Below, piece by piece: positions 49,492 to 56,412 of a stretch of DNA of 64,000 nt (its first letter is position 1; each line of letters opens with the position of its first letter). A program made the position numbers and the translations under genes. This DNA comes from a virus. The notes under the pieces were generated by a model. The model was given only the letters and a program-made list of their open reading frames with translations, was not told the DNA's origin and searched no databases. The stretch lies in IMG/VR virus record IMGVR_UViG_3300044713_000232, positions 1 through 64,000 of that record; one strand, given 5' to 3'.

Positions 49492-49904
49492 CAGTCCTTC
49501 CTCACTTCCTTGAGCCACGTGAGCGCCTCCTCGTGCGTTGCGAATTGCTTGTCGACGAGCTGTAAGAAGATGCTGCCCTTGACGTCGCCGCTGGCGATGA
49601 TCTGACAACGCGGAGATGCGAGAGCGATACCTAACTCCACCCAAGCGCCCCTGCCTTTGCCGTCGGGCGGCACAATCAGCCAGACGATGTCCGACGACTG
49701 TACCGCGTTGACGTCTTCGTCGGCGTAGCGGCGCGCGTCTTGCGCCGTTAGCTGCCTATCAGTGACTCCGGCGGCTTCGTGTTCCTCGATGCTGAGAGTC
49801 CAGTCGAGCGTGAGGTGGTACCCGAGCTCACTCACAGCGCGCATCATCCGGCGCGCTTGCTGCCACTCGACTGCTGCGCCAGCAATGTAGATGCGCCGTC
49901 TCAC
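49491..49904 (-). CDS. Nucleoside 2-deoxyribosyltransferase-like protein
   Basis: 137 residues from a GTG (VRRRIYIAGAAVEWQQARRM). VQSSDIVWLIVPPDGKGRGA then WVELGIALA carries the acidic residue expected as nucleophile (Glu of WVELG). Such enzymes swap or remove bases of deoxynucleosides; in phages they join nucleotide salvage or defence evasion. Confidence 0.72.
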   Translation of the reverse strand: MRRRIYIAGAAVEWQQARRMMRAVSELGYHLTLDWTLSIEEHEAAGVTDRQLTAQDARRYADEDVNAVQSSDIVWLIVPPDGKGRGAWVELGIALASPRCQIIASGDVKGSIFLQLVDKQFATHEEALTWLKEVRKD

Positions 49905-50080
49905 GGTTTCACAGCCTCGCCCAGTACCTCGTCGCAATAGCGCTCGAACTGCTCCTCGGCGTGCTCGCGTGAGGCGTAGGGCCCGATCTCACCATCGTCT
50001 TCGGTGCGAAAGAACCACTCGCCGTTACGCTCGTACACTTCGGGATTGTCGTAGCGCGGCACTTCGCTGAAGCCGTCCAT
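49901..50080 (-). CDS. Small protein with SPOR/GYF-like pattern
   Basis: 59 residues, MDGFSEVPRYDNPEVYERNG then EWFFRTEDDGEIGPYASREH. The W-F...GPY...A pattern is common in small phage proteins of unknown role. Coupled to both neighbours. Confidence 0.6.
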   Translation of the reverse strand: MDGFSEVPRYDNPEVYERNGEWFFRTEDDGEIGPYASREHAEEQFERYCDEVLGEAVKP

Positions 50081-50301
50081 CACACCCAGCTCTTCTTCTG
50101 CGCGAACCAGTAGTGAATCACGAGCTCGCCGTCGGTGCCTTCGGTGTAGACCTCGCTGTCGTCGTGTACGACAGACTTCGGAATCCACACCTCGGGATCA
50201 TCCGAGACGTCCTCGAAGAACGGGGCCTCGACGCGAATCGCGGCGCCTGTCTCGCCGACGCATACGGCGTCTGCGATGGTGAAAGTCTCGTCTGAAGGCA
50301 T
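50080..50301 (-). CDS. Small acidic protein
   Basis: 73 residues, MPSDETFTIADAVCVGETGA, strand-rich and acidic. AGAGGA lies before the ATG. Unknown function. Confidence 0.6.
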   Translation of the reverse strand: MPSDETFTIADAVCVGETGAAIRVEAPFFEDVSDDPEVWIPKSVVHDDSEVYTEGTDGELVIHYWFAQKKSWV

Positions 50302-50315
50302 CTCTCGAATTCCTC

Positions 50316-50726
50316 TTACAGACCGTAATCGTGGTGTATCTTCTTCAGGCGCCGTACCTCTTTAGAGATACTCGCGAACACATCACGTTGCGCTTGCGTA
50401 TATCCTTTACCGCCGCGAACGTTCAACCGTCGTTTGATAACGTGAAGCTTCAACGCCAAACGTGCCTGATCACGTCGCTCGACAAGGTACGGCAGCACGT
50501 CTGTCAAGAACGCGGCGGCTTTCTGCCCGGTAATCTCCCACCTGACACCTGGCCTGCTACGGCTAGCGTCAGACCACCGAGCTAGTACGACGCGGCCTCC
50601 CCACCGCGCGGCAAACTTATCCAACAGCCCGGGTTTGAAGCACCCACTAATCACAACACGGACGTTGCGTGCGATATGGACACACCCTTCACCGTCGAAA
50701 AAGCCTGCCGCGTAGTGGAGATTCAC
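50316..50726 (-). CDS. LAGLIDADG homing endonuclease
   Basis: 136 residues with one motif, YAAGFFDGEGCVHIARN, so a homodimer-type enzyme. Ends in a basic helical segment. Free-standing, directly after the SSB-like gene, a typical site for homing genes that target replication genes. Confidence 0.82.
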   Translation of the reverse strand: MNLHYAAGFFDGEGCVHIARNVRVVISGCFKPGLLDKFAARWGGRVVLARWSDASRSRPGVRWEITGQKAAAFLTDVLPYLVERRDQARLALKLHVIKRRLNVRGGKGYTQAQRDVFASISKEVRRLKKIHHDYGL

Positions 50727-50735
50727 TCGCCTAAC

Positions 50736-51332
50736 CTAGCGGCGCGCCGTCTTACCCTTCGCGCCCGCCTTGCCAGCGGGCTTCCTGTTGTGGCGCTCCT
50801 CCGGCTCTTCCTCCGTCGTCTCCGCCGCCAGCGTCACCGCGCCACGGGGCGCCGTGTAGTTGACGTTGGTGCGCATCTCACCGCTGCTCTTGTCCTCGCG
50901 CTGAGACACCCACACCGTCGCGCCCTGGCCCTTCGCCTCCTTGATGAAGTCGAGGAAGTCGGCCTTGCTCTCGAGGCGCGCCGGGATGATGTCGGGGTCG
51001 ATCTGGAGAAGCTCGCAGAGCTGAGCGTACTTGACCTTCCCCATCCGCCCGCGCCGGTCACCGGCGGGGAAGAAGACGAGGAAGTCGGTGACGCTAGCGC
51101 CGACGCTCTTCTCCTGCGCGTCGCCGCCGTCGAGGGCTTCGGTCAGCTGCCACTCGAGGACGAGCATCGGCATCTCGTCCTTGCTTGTCTTGCTGACCTT
51201 CACCTCTTCGAGGGTGGCGTTGTACTGCCCGACGGCCGCGTCGGGCTCGATGTTCCGATCGAAGTCGATCGGCTTGAAGTCGTAGGCCCCCTTGCCGTTG
51301 GGGCGCGACTCTTCTCGCTGAGTCTGAGCCAT
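50736..51332 (-). CDS. DUF669-like single-strand DNA-binding protein
   Basis: 198 residues. GAYDFKPIDFDRNIEPDAAV, VGQYNATLEEVKVSKTSKDE and DFLVFFPAGDRRGRMGKVKY resemble phage DUF669 proteins, thought to be ssDNA-binding OB-fold proteins. The C-terminus is charged and disordered (TTEEEPEERHNRKPAGKAG). Paired with the Sak4-like ATPase upstream. Confidence 0.72.
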   Translation of the reverse strand: MAQTQREESRPNGKGAYDFKPIDFDRNIEPDAAVGQYNATLEEVKVSKTSKDEMPMLVLEWQLTEALDGGDAQEKSVGASVTDFLVFFPAGDRRGRMGKVKYAQLCELLQIDPDIIPARLESKADFLDFIKEAKGQGATVWVSQREDKSSGEMRTNVNYTAPRGAVTLAAETTEEEPEERHNRKPAGKAGAKGKTARR

Positions 51333-51356
51333 GATGTGCTTCCCTTTCCTTTTGCT

Positions 51357-52166
51357 TTACCGGTTTGAAACGAATCGTCGCCCCGGCGCCGGTGCGGCGA
51401 CGGTTCTCTTGGGCGCAGGGCTGCCGTTAGCAACGGCTGTACTGTCGCCAGGAGTCTTGAGGTCTTTGCCTCGATTCTTGAACGCCTTCAAGAGCTGATT
51501 GATGTCGGCGGGGAGAATCTTCGTACCGTCGATGTTGCGACAGCCGGGGCCCCACCTGCCCTCGGGGCCAGTGACGATGATGCGCTCCTTTTGACGCATC
51601 TCCATCCACACGACGTCGTTGAACTTCGCCGCCACGAGCGCGCGCGCTTTGCCTGCAAGCAACGGCACGATGCCTTCGCCGGTCTTCGCCGTCTGCCCGT
51701 CGATCTCGCCGCCGGTCTCGATGTAGTGGCTGATGACAACGACGTGGCACGGAAGCATGAAGAGCTTCTCGACGAAGTGCCGAAGGCGCTTGTTGTACTC
51801 GGGGTACGCGCGCCTGCCGTCTTCGCCGTTGCCGTTGTTGGTGGCGGCGAGACACTCCTCTTCGAGGTGTGCGGCGAAGTCGCTCATCGGGTCCACGACG
51901 AGCGTCTTGATCTTGCCGTCAGCCGCGAGCTTCTTAGCGTCGAGCAACGCCTGCGACATAGAGTTCCACCCCTTGATACGGTCGAACTCGAAGTCGGGGT
52001 ACACCTCACGCGCATAGAGCAGCGCGTCGTCGCCTTCGCAGTTGAGCACGTACACGGGGCGCGGAGACGTCGTCACCGCGCACGCGGTCTTGCCGCACTT
52101 CGGGGCCCCCATGACCAGGAGACGCAGATAGTTCGTTTTGTCCAGCGCACTAGCCGGAATCGGCAT
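51357..52166 (-). CDS. RecA-fold ATPase of the Sak4 type
   Basis: 269 residues from MPIPASALDKTNYLRLLVMG. Walker A LLVMGAPKCGKTACAV, Walker B IKTLVVDPMSDFAAHLEEEC, and VVVISHYIETGGEID as sensor strand. This is the phage AAA_24/Sak4 single-strand annealing ATPase layout, and pairing with a DUF669-like SSB is usual. The C-terminal Pro/Ala/Arg tail may contact the SSB. I do not read it as the packaging ATPase. Confidence 0.8.
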   Translation of the reverse strand: MPIPASALDKTNYLRLLVMGAPKCGKTACAVTTSPRPVYVLNCEGDDALLYAREVYPDFEFDRIKGWNSMSQALLDAKKLAADGKIKTLVVDPMSDFAAHLEEECLAATNNGNGEDGRRAYPEYNKRLRHFVEKLFMLPCHVVVISHYIETGGEIDGQTAKTGEGIVPLLAGKARALVAAKFNDVVWMEMRQKERIIVTGPEGRWGPGCRNIDGTKILPADINQLLKAFKNRGKDLKTPGDSTAVANGSPAPKRTVAAPAPGRRFVSNR

Positions 52167-52303
52167 TGAGTTCCCTCTTCCTTCCCTACGATGCACAAGG
52201 ACGCTTCGGCGTTTCAGGGCGGAAGCATCGCCGTCGCGCGCCACTCGGCGCCGCCGGTTCAGACTACGTAAGCCCCGGGGCGCGTTGGCGCAAGTGCCTA
52301 CCC

Positions 52304-52342
52304 TGAAAAAACTACGGCCCCCGGGGTGAAGTGCCGGGGGCC
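52304..52342 (-). terminator. Rho-independent terminator after the endolysin gene
   Basis: Perfect 9-base stem GGCCCCCGG (52342-52334) and CCGGGGGCC (52324-52316), 9-base loop, then GTAG and a run of six T on the minus strand (52311-52306). It lies in the otherwise gene-free 52167-52442 interval, about 100 bases after the endolysin stop. Confidence 0.7.
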
Positions 52343-52442
52343 GGAGCCTTGTGCAGGTTGGGAAGCTCGGGGGGAACCGTGCTTACGAGAGACACTGTAG
52401 CAGCTGACGCGGGGGGCGCCAGCAAGGCGTCGGGAGCGCCTT

Positions 52443-53087
52443 TCAGGTGGCGCATACCCAACGGGGCAAGCCCCCCAGATAATCAGCTCCGATGACGTCG
52501 AAGTCAATGCTCACGCCCGCCACCGTCTCACTCGGTAGAAGCTGCGTCATACAGTACCCCCTTCTCTCGACGTTAGGCACGTCTGATTGGCTCTTCCAGT
52601 AACGGCTCAGATTCAGCTTCTCGAACAGAGCCGTGCCGTCGAGCCCGCAAGCGGCGCCTACATAGATGCCGGTGTCGTACCCGGCGGCGCGCACGCTTTG
52701 GTTCCAGGCGTTGCAATAGGCGATGACTGTCTCCGCGGGCGCCGCACTGGACACCCCTTCGAGATCCAACCAGACCGTCGTGCCGGCCCCCAGGCCCGCG
52801 CCCACGGCGTGCGTAGCGGCGACGCCACCATCGGCGGTGCCCTGCGCCATCGACGGCAGCCAGCCGGGGTAGCGCACGTGCTGGACCGCCATCAGGGCGA
52901 GCCCGGCGTTGAGGATTGCCTGCGTCTCGGCGAGGTCGAGGTCGCCTGGTGACTCAGTGGCGCCGAGGCTGAGATAGCGAATCACGAACTTCAGCTCGGC
53001 GGCTTTCAGAGCGGCGGCGCTGGCGCTTGACAACTTCGTGTCACAATCACACCCTAACGCTCCAACGTATGCCTGGCGGACGATCAT
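52443..53087 (-). CDS. DUF1906 glycoside-hydrolase-like endolysin
   Basis: 214 residues. KFVIRYLSLGATESPGDLDL, VQHVRYPGWLPSMAQGTADG, GTTVWLDLEGVSSAAPAETV and VSIDFDVIGADYLGGLPRW follow the TIM-barrel DUF1906 (Rv2525c-like) family found in phage lysins. Likely peptidoglycan hydrolase, without an obvious signal peptide, so a holin or virion entry is needed. Its 5' end overlaps the divergent HNH gene by ~20 bases. Confidence 0.8.
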   Translation of the reverse strand: MIVRQAYVGALGCDCDTKLSSASAAALKAAELKFVIRYLSLGATESPGDLDLAETQAILNAGLALMAVQHVRYPGWLPSMAQGTADGGVAATHAVGAGLGAGTTVWLDLEGVSSAAPAETVIAYCNAWNQSVRAAGYDTGIYVGAACGLDGTALFEKLNLSRYWKSQSDVPNVERRGYCMTQLLPSETVAGVSIDFDVIGADYLGGLPRWVCAT

Positions 53088-53578
53088 ATGACGCCAACCC
53101 TTCTTTCAAGCACGGTCATGCGTGCCGTGGAGGGCACACACCTACGTACGAAACTTGGTCCGGTATGATTGCTAGATGCACTCGGCCTACACACTCTAGG
53201 TTCGCCGACTACGGAGGTCGCGGCATCAAAGTTTGCAGTAGATGGCTCTCTTTCGAGAACTTCCTCACCGACATGGGCGAGCGCCCTGACGGCCGCACGC
53301 TCGATCGTATCGACAACGACGGTGATTACCGTAAAGAGAATTGCCGTTGGGCAACGCCTCAAGAGCAGCAGGAGCATAGACGCCGCCGCGAAGACGCCCG
53401 TACACTTACGGTCAACGGTGTAACGCGTACGCTCGCTGAATGGGCACGCCTGACCGGCATAGGGCAAGAGACACTCGCCTACCGGCTCAAAAACGGATGG
53501 CCGTCGGAATACGCTCTCGACACTACGAAGTACCACAAGAACAGACCCCCACCTTGGAAGAACCATACCATGTGCTAA
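53069..53578 (+). CDS. HNH homing endonuclease
   Basis: 169 residues from MPGGRSYDANPSFKHGHACR. ETWSGMIARCTRPTHSRFAD, YGGRGIKVCSRW, DMGERPDGRTLDRIDNDGDY and ENCRWATPQEQQEHRR form a complete HNH core, then a helix-turn-helix-like end (TLAEWARLTGIGQETLAYRL). Inserted between two lysis genes, oriented against the endolysin and into the transglycosylase. Confidence 0.87.
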   Translation: MPGGRSYDANPSFKHGHACRGGHTPTYETWSGMIARCTRPTHSRFADYGGRGIKVCSRWLSFENFLTDMGERPDGRTLDRIDNDGDYRKENCRWATPQEQQEHRRRREDARTLTVNGVTRTLAEWARLTGIGQETLAYRLKNGWPSEYALDTTKYHKNRPPPWKNHTMC

Positions 53579-53590
53579 AACTACGCCAAG

Positions 53591-54055
53591 GTGACCTTCA
53601 GCGTAGCTCAACTACAGGGTCTCGCGGCCAGCGTCGGGTTCCCGGCGTCGGCGGTACCGACGGCAGCCGCTGTTGCGATGGCGGAGTCGGGGGGCAATCC
53701 GAGCGCCGTGGGAGATCTCAACATCACCCCCGGGGGCAGCGAAGGCCTCTGGCAGGTAAACCTCCACGCGCACCCCTCGTACGACCCGACGAAGCTGTTC
53801 GACCCCGTCTACAACGCGAAAGCGGCACTCGCCATCAGCTCCGGGGGCTCGAATTGGCACCCGTGGAGCACGTTCAACTCGGGGGCGTACCAGAAGTACC
53901 TCCAGCCCTACGGCCCGTCGCCGTTCCCGTCACCGTCAGCGGTGCAACAGGCACCGTGGCTTCTCGCGACGGTGCTCGTAGCCGGCGCCATCGGTGCGGC
54001 GTGGTTGATTCACAACCCGCAGGCAATGAGGCGGCTCGTGAGGCGCTTCGCGTGA
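53591..54055 (+). CDS. Membrane-anchored lytic transglycosylase
   Basis: 154 residues from a GTG (VTFSVAQLQGLAASVGFPAS). Lysozyme-like SLT domain: AAAVAMAESGGNPSAVGD with the catalytic Glu, GSEGLWQVNLHAHP, and NAKAALAISSGGSNWHPW. A C-terminal membrane helix (LLATVLVAGAIGAAWLIHN) and a basic tail RRLVRRFA follow. Such a tail is unusual for tailed-phage lysins and recalls virion-membrane muralytic enzymes such as PRD1 P7. Confidence 0.82.
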   Translation: MTFSVAQLQGLAASVGFPASAVPTAAAVAMAESGGNPSAVGDLNITPGGSEGLWQVNLHAHPSYDPTKLFDPVYNAKAALAISSGGSNWHPWSTFNSGAYQKYLQPYGPSPFPSPSAVQQAPWLLATVLVAGAIGAAWLIHNPQAMRRLVRRFA

Positions 54056-54138
54056 GACACCCTCTGGCGTGGCTAGTGACTGGCGCGTTGGCGCTGTACG
54101 CTATCGGGATGGCGGCGGCGTGCTTGGCGCAGCCTTAG
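54052..54138 (+). CDS. 28-residue membrane peptide overlapping the transglycosylase
   Basis: GTG overlaps the upstream stop (GTGA) and gives VRHPLAWLVTGALALYAIGM then AAACLAQP, one membrane helix. Too small for family recognition; possibly a lysis regulator or mini-holin. Confidence 0.5.
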   Translation: MRHPLAWLVTGALALYAIGMAAACLAQP

Positions 54139-54295
54139 CGCGGGTAGCCGGGCTCACTTCCCACCCCGTCGTCGATGCGTGCGATGGCGGCGCGGGCCCG
54201 ACACGCGGCGCAGACATCGCACGGCTGTTCGCGGTGTCCATGAGGCCGACACGTCGACCTAGCTCCTCGATGCGCTCTCGCAGGCTGAGTTTCAT
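54101..54295 (-). CDS. Small unknown protein
   Basis: 64 residues, MKLSLRERIEELGRRVGLMD, helical head and a Pro/Ser/Ala-rich tail. Its ATG overlaps the stop of the coiled-coil microprotein upstream. Converges with the plus-strand membrane peptide. Confidence 0.5.
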   Translation of the reverse strand: MKLSLRERIEELGRRVGLMDTANSRAMSAPRVGPAPPSHASTTGWEVSPATRAKAAPSTPPPSR

Positions 54296-54423
54296 GTCAA
54301 TCCTCCACGGGCTTTGCATACTCGAGCCGGCGTTTTGGCGGCGCGCCACTCCTCGGCCAGCTTCGCGCGGAGGGCAGCGATCTCTCTGGTGGCCTCGTGC
54401 AGATCGGCGCGTACGTCATTCAG
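54292..54423 (-). CDS. Coiled-coil microprotein with probable CTG start
   Basis: 43 codons: LNDVRADLHEATREIAALRA then KLAEEWRAAKTPARV. No ATG, GTG or TTG is available, but a CTG overlaps the upstream stop as CTGA, the same overlap pattern used by ATGA/GTGA genes here, and the stop overlaps the next ATG. Resembles a small lysis-cassette coiled-coil protein. Confidence 0.45.
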   Translation of the reverse strand: MNDVRADLHEATREIAALRAKLAEEWRAAKTPARVCKARGGLT

Positions 54424-54641
54424 CAGTCCCGTTGCCTCGTCTCTTTGCCTATGAGCCCTACGGACCTCCTGCCTTCATACGTAAGGCACCAGTCCCGCAA
54501 TCGCCACCACCCCAGCGCTTCCGCCGGCAAGCCGATGGCTATCTTCCACCACGGCACCAACAACCCGACCTCTTCGTACGTGATGCGGTGCGCTAGCGTA
54601 CCCTCGACGAGCCCGTCTGTTCCGGATCGCATTCGACGCAT
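54420..54641 (-). CDS. Small Trp-rich protein
   Basis: 73 residues from MRRMRSGTDGLVEGTLAHRI, chosen because AGAGGTG precedes it. The segment VGLLVPWWKIAIGLPAEALG may be membrane-associated. Unknown function. Confidence 0.55.
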   Translation of the reverse strand: MRRMRSGTDGLVEGTLAHRITYEEVGLLVPWWKIAIGLPAEALGWWRLRDWCLTYEGRRSVGLIGKETRQRDC

Positions 54642-54790
54642 GTGCACACCTCTTTAGGTACCAACCCGTGGTTCACACCTCGCGGCGAGTTGCAAGGACA
54701 ACCATCGGCGATGCGCATGTTGTCGCCCCAAAGCGGAGCACCGCAACCACGACATCGGAATGACGGCGTGGACGAGGTAGAGAAGCACGC
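54593..54790 (-). CDS. Zinc-ribbon phage protein lacking a normal start codon
   Basis: The open frame reads FRCRGCGAPLWGDNMRIADG, CPCNSPRGVNHGLVPKEVCT, CVECDPEQTGSSRVR. This Cys pattern (CxxCG, DGCPC, RGVNHGLVP, CTCVxCDPxQTGS) matches a small zinc protein I have often seen in phage genomes. No ATG/GTG/TTG/CTG precedes the first CxxC after the upstream in-frame stop. It may be expressed by frameshift or be decaying. Confidence 0.55.
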   Translation of the reverse strand, partial: ACFSTSSTPSFRCRGCGAPLWGDNMRIADGCPCNSPRGVNHGLVPKEVCTCVECDPEQTGSSRVR

Positions 54791-54812
54791 CTACGACGAT
54801 GAGGACGAGGTT

Positions 54813-54998
54813 CTAGGTCCACGAGTGATCGAGCACGCGGACGTCCTTCAGCTTTCGGCGTGTGACGATCTCCTCCGCCTCGAATCGAGACGCAAAACGC
54901 CACGCCATTGGATCGTTGAACGTTACCCACCGTATGCAAGCCCCGTCATGGGCGAGGCAGAGCAGCACGTCCGTACGCTCGATGAGCCATGCCTGCAT
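54813..54998 (-). CDS. Small protein, frame continues past TAG into a membrane helix
   Basis: 61 residues, MQAWLIERTDVLLCLAHDGA then ... RVLDHSWT and TAG. After the TAG the same frame reads NLVLIVVGVLLYLVHAVIP, a clear membrane helix, and stays open to 54654. Either the stop is read through, or a longer gene was broken by one base change. Confidence 0.55.
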   Translation of the reverse strand: MQAWLIERTDVLLCLAHDGACIRWVTFNDPMAWRFASRFEAEEIVTRRKLKDVRVLDHSWT

Positions 54999-55230
54999 GC
55001 TCGCCTCCTCGCCTTGGATTCTGTTGACTCAAAAGCACATCCGGACCCGAGCAACACCATGTCGGTGCACACGGCGTGAGCGGGGGCTCCCGCGGGGCCC
55101 CATCCGGAAGCGTCTCCACCACGATGAACGCCACGCACTGAGAGGGGTCCGCATCCGTGGAATACGCGCTTGGGGCGCTTGGGGGCACCGCCGCGGGTGA
55201 CCGGCGCACCAGCTCCGTTCGTGGCGTCAT
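54946..55230 (-). CDS. Small unknown protein
   Basis: 94 residues starting MTPRTELVRRSPAAVPPSAP; ATGA overlap with the upstream gene supports the start. Pro/Ala-rich; the 3' end overlaps the next gene. Its composition makes the C-terminal half doubtful. Confidence 0.45.
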   Translation of the reverse strand: MTPRTELVRRSPAAVPPSAPSAYSTDADPSQCVAFIVVETLPDGAPREPPLTPCAPTWCCSGPDVLLSQQNPRRGGEHAGMAHRAYGRAALPRP

Positions 55231-55418
55231 GACGGCTTATTCAACGCCTCTTGGCGCCGCGTTTGGAGATACGCCTTCGCGCGCTTGATGGCGCTCTCGA
55301 ACTGCGCCTTGTGGCAGTCTTCGTCAGCAGCGACGCAACAGAAGCGGCAGCCCTCGACGGCGGTCAGCGCCGCGAGCAGCTGCTTCAACACTTCGACGGC
55401 GCGCGTGTCTTCAGCCAT
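55227..55418 (-). CDS. Small helical Cys-containing protein
   Basis: 63 residues, MAEDTRAVEVLKQLLAALTA then VEGCRFCCVAADEDCHKAQF; helical with four Cys. Overlaps both neighbours. Unknown function. Confidence 0.6.
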   Translation of the reverse strand: MAEDTRAVEVLKQLLAALTAVEGCRFCCVAADEDCHKAQFESAIKRAKAYLQTRRQEALNKPS

Positions 55419-55599
55419 TGCGCCTCCTGCGAATCTCTTCCTCGAGCGCCTTGAAACTGGTGCATGGACCGAACTGCTGACCGGTACCCTCAGCGCAGCT
55501 GGCGTAGTAGTGCCAATAGCCTCCGGCGTCGTAGGCAAAGGCTGTGAAGCTGTGGCCTCCGAGCGTGAAGTGGCGCTTGAAGTCGAGCGGTGTCAGCAT
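55411..55599 (-). CDS. Small unknown protein
   Basis: 62 residues, MLTPLDFKRHFTLGGHSFTA, aromatic-rich beta part and a basic helical end (LEEEIRRRRNG). Overlaps neighbours at both ends. Confidence 0.6.
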   Translation of the reverse strand: MLTPLDFKRHFTLGGHSFTAFAYDAGGYWHYYASCAEGTGQQFGPCTSFKALEEEIRRRRNG

Positions 55600-55859
55600 C
55601 CGGGTCCTTTCAAGAGGGCATCAGCCAACGCGTCGAGCTCCGCCACCGTCTCGGCGGAAGCGCCATCGGGGCTTAGCGCCAGCGGTGTGCGCAGTCCACC
55701 GGGACAGTGCAAAGCGTCTACTTCCTTACCGCACTCGTGGCATATGCCCCCGCGGGGCTTGCCCGCCACGATATCCCATCCGTGCGAGCAAGACTTTTCC
55801 TCGCCGTGGTAGAAGCGCTTCAAGCAATCAGTGCAAACCATGAAGCGCTTAGCTAACAT
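55593..55859 (-). CDS. Small zinc-binding protein
   Basis: 88 residues from MLAKRFMVCTDCLKRFYHGE; CTDC and CHECGKEV pairs suit a zinc ribbon, then an acidic helical end. The ATG overlaps the matrixin gene stop. Confidence 0.6.
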   Translation of the reverse strand: MLAKRFMVCTDCLKRFYHGEEKSCSHGWDIVAGKPRGGICHECGKEVDALHCPGGLRTPLALSPDGASAETVAELDALADALLKGPGC

Positions 55860-56398
55860 CCCAGCACCCTGCAAGCCGGCTTGTAGTCCACCGACTTGAT
55901 GTCGCCGTCGGGTAGAACAACCGTGCCGATGTCCTCGCGCATAAAGCTTTCCACGTCCTCGTTGTGCTTCAAGCCCCACATGTGCCCCAACTCGTGAATC
56001 GCAGTCGCGCGCAGACGCTTCGTAGATACGATGTCGATGACGCCCGTTTCGGTGTGACAGAGCCCCACGAGCACGTTGCCGTTGGGGGCGAAGCCGAGCT
56101 CCCCCATCGTGTACTTACGGAAGTGAATGAGGCTCCAGCGAGGCTCCTCTTCAATCATCACGAGGTGCCCGTTGGCGGCCTTCTCCCACGCGGCGACGCC
56201 GTCGCGAATGTCGTGGCGCTCCTCGGCGGTGAAGCTCGCGTCGATGCTGTAGCCCGCCTTGTGGTTGGCGCGGAAGCCGATGTCGCCCGCCGGGTGGAAA
56301 CAGGAGATGCACGAAAGCAACGTCACACTCGTTACCAGCATCGCCAACGCTCCTCCTGCCTTCGCCATCTGCTCCAACTTACTGCTTGTGCTGCCCAT
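55853..56398 (-). CDS. Secreted matrixin-like zinc metalloprotease (lipoprotein)
   Basis: 181 residues. Signal/lipobox ALAMLVTSVTLLSC, then DIRDGVAAWEKAANGHLVMI and ATAIHELGHMWGLKHNED, the complete HExxHxxGxxH zinc motif of metzincins (M10A-like). Preceded by a TACTCT hexamer 5 nt before the ATG. Probably exported and lipid-anchored; substrate unknown. Not a standard phage gene, so a likely acquired or lysogenic-conversion gene. Confidence 0.82.
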   Translation of the reverse strand: MGSTSSKLEQMAKAGGALAMLVTSVTLLSCISCFHPAGDIGFRANHKAGYSIDASFTAEERHDIRDGVAAWEKAANGHLVMIEEEPRWSLIHFRKYTMGELGFAPNGNVLVGLCHTETGVIDIVSTKRLRATAIHELGHMWGLKHNEDVESFMREDIGTVVLPDGDIKSVDYKPACRVLGC

Positions 56399-56409
56399 CC
56401 ACTAGAGTA
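56399..56409 (-). promoter_or_regulatory. Possible leaderless-type promoter
   Basis: CGC-TACTCT (TACTCT at 56409-56404), 5 nt before the ATG at 56398, one base shorter than the usual 6-7 in this genome. Confidence 0.45.
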
Positions 56410-56412
56410 GCG

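Noticed and set aside
51357-52166. ATPase considered as the genome-packaging motor
   Set aside because: Motif layout and the adjacent DUF669-like SSB fit Sak4-type annealing ATPases better; it is also far from the capsid genes.
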